Of a stretch of 9,889 nucleotides of DNA, positions 6,583-9,889 are shown one piece after another (position 1 is the stretch's first letter; each line of letters starts with the position of its first letter). Source of the DNA: Oceanicaulis sp. (GTDB taxonomy: Bacteria > Pseudomonadota > Alphaproteobacteria > Caulobacterales > Maricaulaceae). Below the pieces are notes generated by a model, which did not search any database, was not told where the DNA came from, and saw only the letters and a program-made list of their open reading frames with translations. Where the stretch lies: the NCBI GenBank assembly GCA_007571185.1, contig RKRX01000195.1, forward strand, positions 1-9,889, in the 5' to 3' direction. The translations under genes and the position numbers were made by a program.

Positions 6583-6596
6583 CAAGGACTGAAACC

Positions 6597-7205
6597 ATGC
6601 AAGTTGTTCTGCTTGAACGCGTCGAAAAGCTAGGTATTATCGGTGATGTGGTTGACGTGAAGCCGGGTTACGCTCGCAACTTTCTGCTGCCGCAGGAAAA
6701 AGCTCTGCGCGCCACTAAAGCCAACCTGGAACGTTTTGAGCGCGAACGCGAGGCGATCGAGAAACTGAACGCCGAACGTGCTGAAAAAGCACGTGAGGAA
6801 GGCGCACACTTGGACGGCGCCAGCTTTGTGCTGATCCGTCAAGCGTCTGAATCCGGTCAGCTGTACGGTTCGGTGTCTACCCGCGATATCGCTGATGTAG
6901 CTTCCACCGACGCGTTCACTGTCACCCGTGGGATGGTGGACATGAATACCGCCATCAAGACCCTGGGCCTGCATAAAGTTCGCCTGGTGCTGCACGCGGA
7001 TGTAGATGCCACCGTCACTCTCAACATCGCCCGCACCGAAGATGAGGCTGCGCGTCAGGCCTCTGGTGAGGATGTGATCATCGCCGACGCCGAGGAAGAC
7101 CGCGCACTCGCTGAAGCGCAAGCGGTCGAACTGGCTGAATCGGGCGTAGAGGGCGAAGAGCCAACCGAAGCAAAAACAACCGATAAAGCCGACGCCGACG
7201 CCTGA
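6597..7205 (+). CDS. rplI: 50S ribosomal protein L9
   Basis: A 202-residue large-subunit protein bound at the base of the L1 stalk, which helps maintain reading frame. The N-terminal domain (1-48) has the signature VKPGYARNFLLPQEKALRAT at 21-40. A long charged linking helix spans about 41-70, and the C-terminal domain about 74-148. An acidic, alanine-rich tail from about 149 to the end (ends TTDKADADA) makes it longer than the 149 residues of E. coli L9; such tails are common in alphaproteobacteria. AAGGA lies 8 bases before the ATG. It is the last clear gene of the ribosomal operon. Confidence 0.98.
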   Translation: MQVVLLERVEKLGIIGDVVDVKPGYARNFLLPQEKALRATKANLERFEREREAIEKLNAERAEKAREEGAHLDGASFVLIRQASESGQLYGSVSTRDIADVASTDAFTVTRGMVDMNTAIKTLGLHKVRLVLHADVDATVTLNIARTEDEAARQASGEDVIIADAEEDRALAEAQAVELAESGVEGEEPTEAKTTDKADADA

Positions 7206-7212
7206 GCGACCC

Positions 7213-7230
7213 AATCTGTGAGCACAGGTT
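7213..7230 (+). terminator. Weak hairpin after rplI
   Basis: AATCTGT and ACAGGTT pair (one wobble) around a GAGC loop, starting 8 bp after the rplI stop. Only a short GTTT follows rather than a T-run, so termination would be partial at best and DUF429 read-through from the ribosomal operon is possible. Confidence 0.25.
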
Positions 7231-7283
7231 TCCATAGCGCCCGGACCTAGGATGCGCCAATCAGAGAACGCGCCTGGAACAAG

Positions 7284-7289
7284 TATAAA
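7284..7289 (+). promoter_or_regulatory. Possible -10 element for the DUF429 gene
   Basis: TATAAA lies 52 bp before the GTG start at 7342, between rplI and the DUF429 gene. It matches the -10 consensus at five of six positions. No convincing -35 is seen at 16-18 bp spacing (TCAGAG is the hexamer at 17 bp), so this is a weak call. Confidence 0.25.
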
Positions 7290-7341
7290 CAGCCGGAAAC
7301 GGGAGGCTCGGCCAACGACATGCGACATGAAAGTTGGGTGA

Positions 7342-8163
7342 GTGAAGGTTTACGGCATAGATTTCACAAGCAGGCCAAGACTGCGCAAGCCGATCACCTG
7401 CCTGGCTTGCAGACTCGAAGACAACACCCTCAAGGCTGGAACACTCGAAGAGTTTGCGAATTTGGCCGCATTTGAAGATGCGCTTGTCCGTTCCGGTTCT
7501 TGGATCGCCGGTCTTGATTTTCCATTTGGTCAATCTCGCAAATTCATTGAGACGATTGGCTGGCCAGAGGATTGGGAATCTTACGTTCTGCATGCTGAGT
7601 CCCTGGGCCGGGACGGTTTTCGCAAAGCCCTCACCACCTATCGCAACAGCCGCGCCAGGGGCGACAAGGAACACCGCCGCCAGACTGACATCAACGCTGG
7701 TTCCATCAGTCCGCAAAAACTGTATGGCATACCTGTCGGGTTGATGTTTTTCGAAGGCGCGCCGCGTCTGATCCACGCAGATGTCACCGTCCCGCATCTG
7801 CGCAAGGGCGATCCAGACCGCATTGCCGTTGAAGCCTATCCCGGCGCCCTTGCCCGCGCCCTCATCGGTCGCCGCAGCTACAAGACCGATACCAGGAAGA
7901 AACAAACCAGAGCCCAGGCCACAAGTCGCCGGGACATCTTCCAATCGCTGACATCGGGTGCATTGACCGCCGAACTCGGCTTCATCGTCTCAGCTGATTC
8001 CAGCCTCGCTGACGATCCGTCCGGCGATCAGCTTGATGCCCTGCTCTGTGCCATTCAGGCCGCCTGGGCATGGCGGAACCGGGCAAAGCGCTACGGCGCC
8101 CCTCAAGGCTTCGACACACGCGAAGGCTGGATCGTCGATATGAGGTTATCGCACAGCACCTAA
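7342..8163 (+). CDS. DUF429 family protein, predicted RNase H-fold nuclease
   Basis: A 273-residue protein of the DUF429 family, described in orthology schemes as a predicted nuclease with an RNase H fold; the biochemical role is unknown. The family's acidic motifs are visible in order: GIDFTS (5-10, D7), GLDFPFG (57-63, D59), VEAYPG (163-168, E164) and SGDQLDALLCA (227-237, D229 and D232). This spread of acidic residues on predicted strands and a C-terminal helix fits a metal-binding RNase H-like site, which is inference. A basic patch lies at about 176-197. The GTG start at 7342 directly follows an in-frame TGA, so no longer start is possible; the ribosome binding site is weak. It sits 136 bp after rplI in the same direction and converges on nuoB, with 49 bp between the stops. 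It is unrelated in function to either neighbour and probably an accessory insertion. Confidence 0.85.
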   Translation: MKVYGIDFTSRPRLRKPITCLACRLEDNTLKAGTLEEFANLAAFEDALVRSGSWIAGLDFPFGQSRKFIETIGWPEDWESYVLHAESLGRDGFRKALTTYRNSRARGDKEHRRQTDINAGSISPQKLYGIPVGLMFFEGAPRLIHADVTVPHLRKGDPDRIAVEAYPGALARALIGRRSYKTDTRKKQTRAQATSRRDIFQSLTSGALTAELGFIVSADSSLADDPSGDQLDALLCAIQAAWAWRNRAKRYGAPQGFDTREGWIVDMRLSHST

Positions 8164-8182
8164 CCGGCGCCTGAAACAGGAA

Positions 8183-8197
8183 AGCCGAAAACCGGCT
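8183..8197 (-). terminator. Short hairpin between the convergent DUF429 gene and nuoB
   Basis: AGCCG and CGGCT form a perfect 5-bp stem with loop AAAAC (plus strand) in the 49-bp gap between two convergent stops. On the minus strand the stem is followed by a T-rich stretch (TTCCTGTTTC), so it more likely ends the nuoAB transcript. The stem is short, hence moderate confidence. Confidence 0.4.
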
Positions 8198-8212
8198 GGC
8201 GTCATATCCGGG

Positions 8213-8776
8213 TTAACGTTCAATCGAGCCTTCGCGGCGAATTTTCTTCTGGAGCTGCAAGATGCCATATACCAGAGCTTCCGCCGTCGGCGGGCAGCCC
8301 GGCACATAAATGTCCACCGGCACAATCCGGTCACAGCCACGCACCACCGAATAGGAGTAATGATAATAGCCGCCGCCATTGGCGCAGCTGCCCATGGATA
8401 TCACGTAGCGCGGCTCAGGCATCTGATCGTAAACCTTGCGCAGCGCCGGGGCCATCTTGTTGGTAAGCGTGCCAGCCACAATCATCACGTCAGACTGACG
8501 AGGAGAACCACGCGGCGCCGCGCCCAGGCGCTCAAGATCATAGCGCGGCATTGAAGCCTGCATCATCTCCACCGCGCAGCACGCCAGACCAAAAGTCATC
8601 CACATCAGCGAGCCCGTGCGCGCCCAGGTGATCAGATCATCGGCGCGCGCCACAAGGAAGCCCTTGTCGGCAAGGGCGTCGGACACGCCATCAAAGAACG
8701 GATCGTGCTTTTGCGGATCATAGCGCGGGGTCTTGATCGTTGCGACAGAACCCGCTGAAGACATCAGGTCAGACAC
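8213..8776 (-). CDS. nuoB: NADH-quinone oxidoreductase subunit B (Complex I)
   Basis: A 187-residue peripheral subunit of Complex I that carries cluster N2, the last iron-sulfur centre before quinone, at the membrane interface. In this numbering the N2 ligands are C66 and C67 ([10 protein letters not shown]), C131 (GSCANGGG) and C161 ([10 protein letters not shown]). [13 protein letters not shown] and [10 protein letters not shown] are also family segments. I chose the GTG at 8776 because GGGAG lies 8 bases upstream and overlaps the nuoA stop, giving a 5-bp gap. An ATG at 8764 (183 residues) lacks a Shine-Dalgarno. The ATG at 8812 (199 residues) would overlap nuoA by 31 bp with an unlikely N-terminus. 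It is coupled to nuoA, but nuoC, which usually follows, is absent. Confidence 0.96.
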   Translation of the reverse strand: MSDLMSSAGSVATIKTPRYDPQKHDPFFDGVSDALADKGFLVARADDLITWARTGSLMWMTFGLACCAVEMMQASMPRYDLERLGAAPRGSPRQSDVMIVAGTLTNKMAPALRKVYDQMPEPRYVISMGSCANGGGYYHYSYSVVRGCDRIVPVDIYVPGCPPTAEALVYGILQLQKKIRREGSIER

Positions 8777-8781
8777 GACGC

Positions 8782-9147
8782 CTACTCCCAATCCAGCGCG
8801 CCTTTGCGCCATTCATAGAGAAACCCCACAACGAAGATTCCCATAAAAACCATCATCGACCAGAACGCGAAAATGTTTCCGTCAAAAATCGGGAATATCC
8901 AGGGGAAAAGAAATGCGACTTCCAAGTCGAAGATAATGAACAGGATCGCCACCAGATAGAATCGCACATTGAATTTCATACGCGCATCATCAAATGCGTT
9001 AAAACCACATTCATAGGTCGAGACTTTTTCTGGATCCGGGTTAGAAGGCGCCAACACAAAGGCCGCCAGAATGAACGCAAGGCCGAGCCCGGCGGCAAGG
9101 CCCATGAAGATCAGGATCGGCAGATATTCCAACAGGAGCACGTTCAT
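8782..9147 (-). CDS. nuoA: NADH-quinone oxidoreductase subunit A (Complex I)
   Basis: A 121-residue integral membrane subunit next to the quinone-binding region of Complex I. Three membrane spans are visible at about 7-33, 61-84 and 91-111. The conserved loop YECGF (45-49) follows the first span, and the [19 protein letters not shown] segment (58-76) opens the second, with the family's acidic pair D74/E76. Length is typical. The ATG at 9147 has AAGGG about 11 bases upstream. The gene ends GGGAGTAG, which supplies the nuoB ribosome binding site. It is the first gene of a two-gene unit. Confidence 0.97.
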   Translation of the reverse strand: MNVLLLEYLPILIFMGLAAGLGLAFILAAFVLAPSNPDPEKVSTYECGFNAFDDARMKFNVRFYLVAILFIIFDLEVAFLFPWIFPIFDGNIFAFWSMMVFMGIFVVGFLYEWRKGALDWE

Positions 9148-9492
9148 GAGAGTCGCACCCTTCCCCGCATCAGGATAGTCAGACGGACCGTGATTTCAAG
9201 GATGTCGTCGCAGCGAGCCGGGTTCCCGGACGATCGCACCGTGGGTTCCCCGGCCGTGGTCGTAGTGCAAACTAGCCCGGCGTCCGCCTGGTCGCAAGCC
9301 AAAACCACCGTGTAACCAGAACTATCCCACCCTACCCATCTTCGCGCCTAGCACCGGTCCAACCGCTCTCGTGCAAGCCCAACATTGCCATATCTATCTC
9401 GGGACAACTGGGTTCTCAACTGAAGCAGACAATTAGCACGATACATAAACCGGGTAATTCGGAATGTTTTTGACACTGTTGACAAGGCCCGC
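9148..9492. other. 345-bp intergenic region upstream of nuoA
   Basis: No coding sequence is supported; the reading frames that cross it are antisense extensions of nuoA or short. It holds a candidate nuoA promoter (9269-9297), a CCGGG-TT-CCCGG inverted repeat (9218-9229) and two copies of TTGACA nine bases apart (9470-9475 and 9479-9484). I checked for a tRNA-like T-arm and found none. A small RNA cannot be excluded. Confidence 0.5.
9269..9297 (-). promoter_or_regulatory. Candidate promoter of nuoAB
   Basis: On the minus strand TTGCGA (9297-9292), a 17-bp spacer and TAGTTT (9274-9269) form a fair sigma-70-type promoter. Transcription would start near 9262, giving a leader of about 115 nt that contains the inverted repeat at 9218-9229. 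The -35 resembles the TTGCGT used by the fabD and rpsF promoter candidates. Confidence 0.4.
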
Positions 9493-9889
9493 TCACCATC
9501 TGAACCCGATCACTTCCAGCCCGGCGCGCCATTCGCTGGGACGGCTGCTCACATATGAACGCAGAACCTGACCGTCCGGGCCCAGTGCGAACCCGTAGCC
9601 CAGCTCCGTGTTCCAGCTCATCTGCGGCGATAGCCCGCGCTCAGAGCCCACGCCCCGTACAGCCATCCGATCATCGCCCCATAGCTGTAATCCGCCGCCC
9701 AGCGAGCCCGCATGGCCCCAGGCCGGCGTTAGTGAGAACGATAATCCTGCGCCATTCTCATGCGGCTTGAGGCCCAGGCTCAAACCCACGCCCGCATCCC
9801 CATACCCCGAAACCGTGTGCAACAGCAGCGCACGGCCCTGCAGGCGCGCATCAAAACGTCCCGAAGACCACGCCAGCGCACCCTGCCAT
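9493..9889 (-). CDS. C-terminal part of an autotransporter-like outer-membrane beta-barrel protein (partial)
   Basis: The frame is open from the right edge of the window to a TGA at 9495-9493, giving at least 131 residues with no credible start inside. It is therefore the C-terminal end of a longer protein. Alternating hydrophobic/polar strands are visible: WQGALAWSSGRFDARLQGRA, then VGLSLGLKP, GAGLSFSLTPAWG, ELGYGFAL and WRAGLEVIGFRW. The segments GLSFSLTPAWG and ELGYGFAL resemble the last strands of the beta-barrel domain in large alphaproteobacterial autotransporter-like surface proteins, and the chain ends in an aromatic residue, as outer-membrane barrels usually do. A TTG at 9822 is not a believable start because strand-like sequence continues upstream of it. 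What the missing passenger part does cannot be told from here. Confidence 0.7.
   Translation of the reverse strand, partial: WQGALAWSSGRFDARLQGRALLLHTVSGYGDAGVGLSLGLKPHENGAGLSFSLTPAWGHAGSLGGGLQLWGDDRMAVRGVGSERGLSPQMSWNTELGYGFALGPDGQVLRSYVSSRPSEWRAGLEVIGFRW

Noticed and set aside
6630..7328. Minus-strand open frame of 232 codons over rplI
   Set aside because: Long but antisense to a clear ribosomal protein gene, Phe/Gly/His-rich, and without a ribosome binding site or known domain.
7261..7944. Minus-strand open frame of 227 codons over the DUF429 gene
   Set aside because: The plus-strand frame carries all the DUF429 motifs in order; the antisense product has none.
9211..9245. tRNA-like GGTTCCC strings upstream of nuoA
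   Set aside because: No GGTTCGAATCC-type T-arm, anticodon arm or acceptor stem can be assembled on either strand.
9470..9502. Plus-strand promoter using the TTGACA hexamers
   Set aside because: Sequences 17 bp downstream (TCACCA and GAACCC) are not -10-like, and no plus-strand gene follows.
1..9889. CRISPR arrays, insertion sequences, phage or toxin-antitoxin modules
   Set aside because: No regularly spaced repeats, transposase motifs or terminal inverted repeats with target duplications were seen; almost all of the sequence is accounted for by housekeeping genes.

Overview
The window looks like a chromosomal segment of an alphaproteobacterium with a GC content in the high fifties. Its gene orders and protein sequences resemble the Caulobacterales/Maricaulales/Hyphomonadaceae side of the class. 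That placement is an inference from gene order (fabD-fabG-acpP-fabF-mltG-gmk divergent from rpsF-rpsR-rplI) and from the style of the ribosomal and Complex I proteins; no rRNA or marker comparison was possible.

Layout from left to right. (1) A small conserved basic protein with an SYRKTP motif lies on the minus strand and ends in a strong hairpin terminator. (2) A minus-strand operon occupies about 449-5613 and reads, in transcription order, fabD, fabG, acpP, fabF, mltG, gmk: fatty-acid synthesis initiation and elongation, a peptidoglycan glycan-strand terminase and guanylate kinase. (3) A 332-bp divergent promoter region (5614-5945) has well-spaced promoter candidates on both strands and a hairpin directly before the rpsF ribosome binding site, in the place where an S6:S18 autoregulatory leader would be expected. 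(4) The plus-strand ribosomal operon rpsF-rpsR-rplI is followed by a DUF429 predicted RNase H-fold protein. (5) A minus-strand nuoA-nuoB pair encodes Complex I subunits, but no nuoC follows it. (6) A 345-bp gap has no gene but a plausible nuoA promoter. (7) The C-terminal end of a large outer-membrane beta-barrel (autotransporter-like) protein runs off the right edge.

Most of the window is housekeeping. fabD makes malonyl-ACP, fabF condenses it with acyl-ACP, fabG reduces the 3-keto product, and acpP carries all intermediates. mltG and gmk share the transcript, which ties lipid, wall and nucleotide supply together. I did not find an evident new multi-gene system. The points most worth a second look are the isolated nuoAB pair, the apparent lack of a yicC gene between mltG and gmk, the probably leaderless fabD mRNA, the structured acpP and rpsF leaders, Shine-Dalgarno sequences written into the last codons of upstream genes, and a marked excess of the palindrome GGCGCC.
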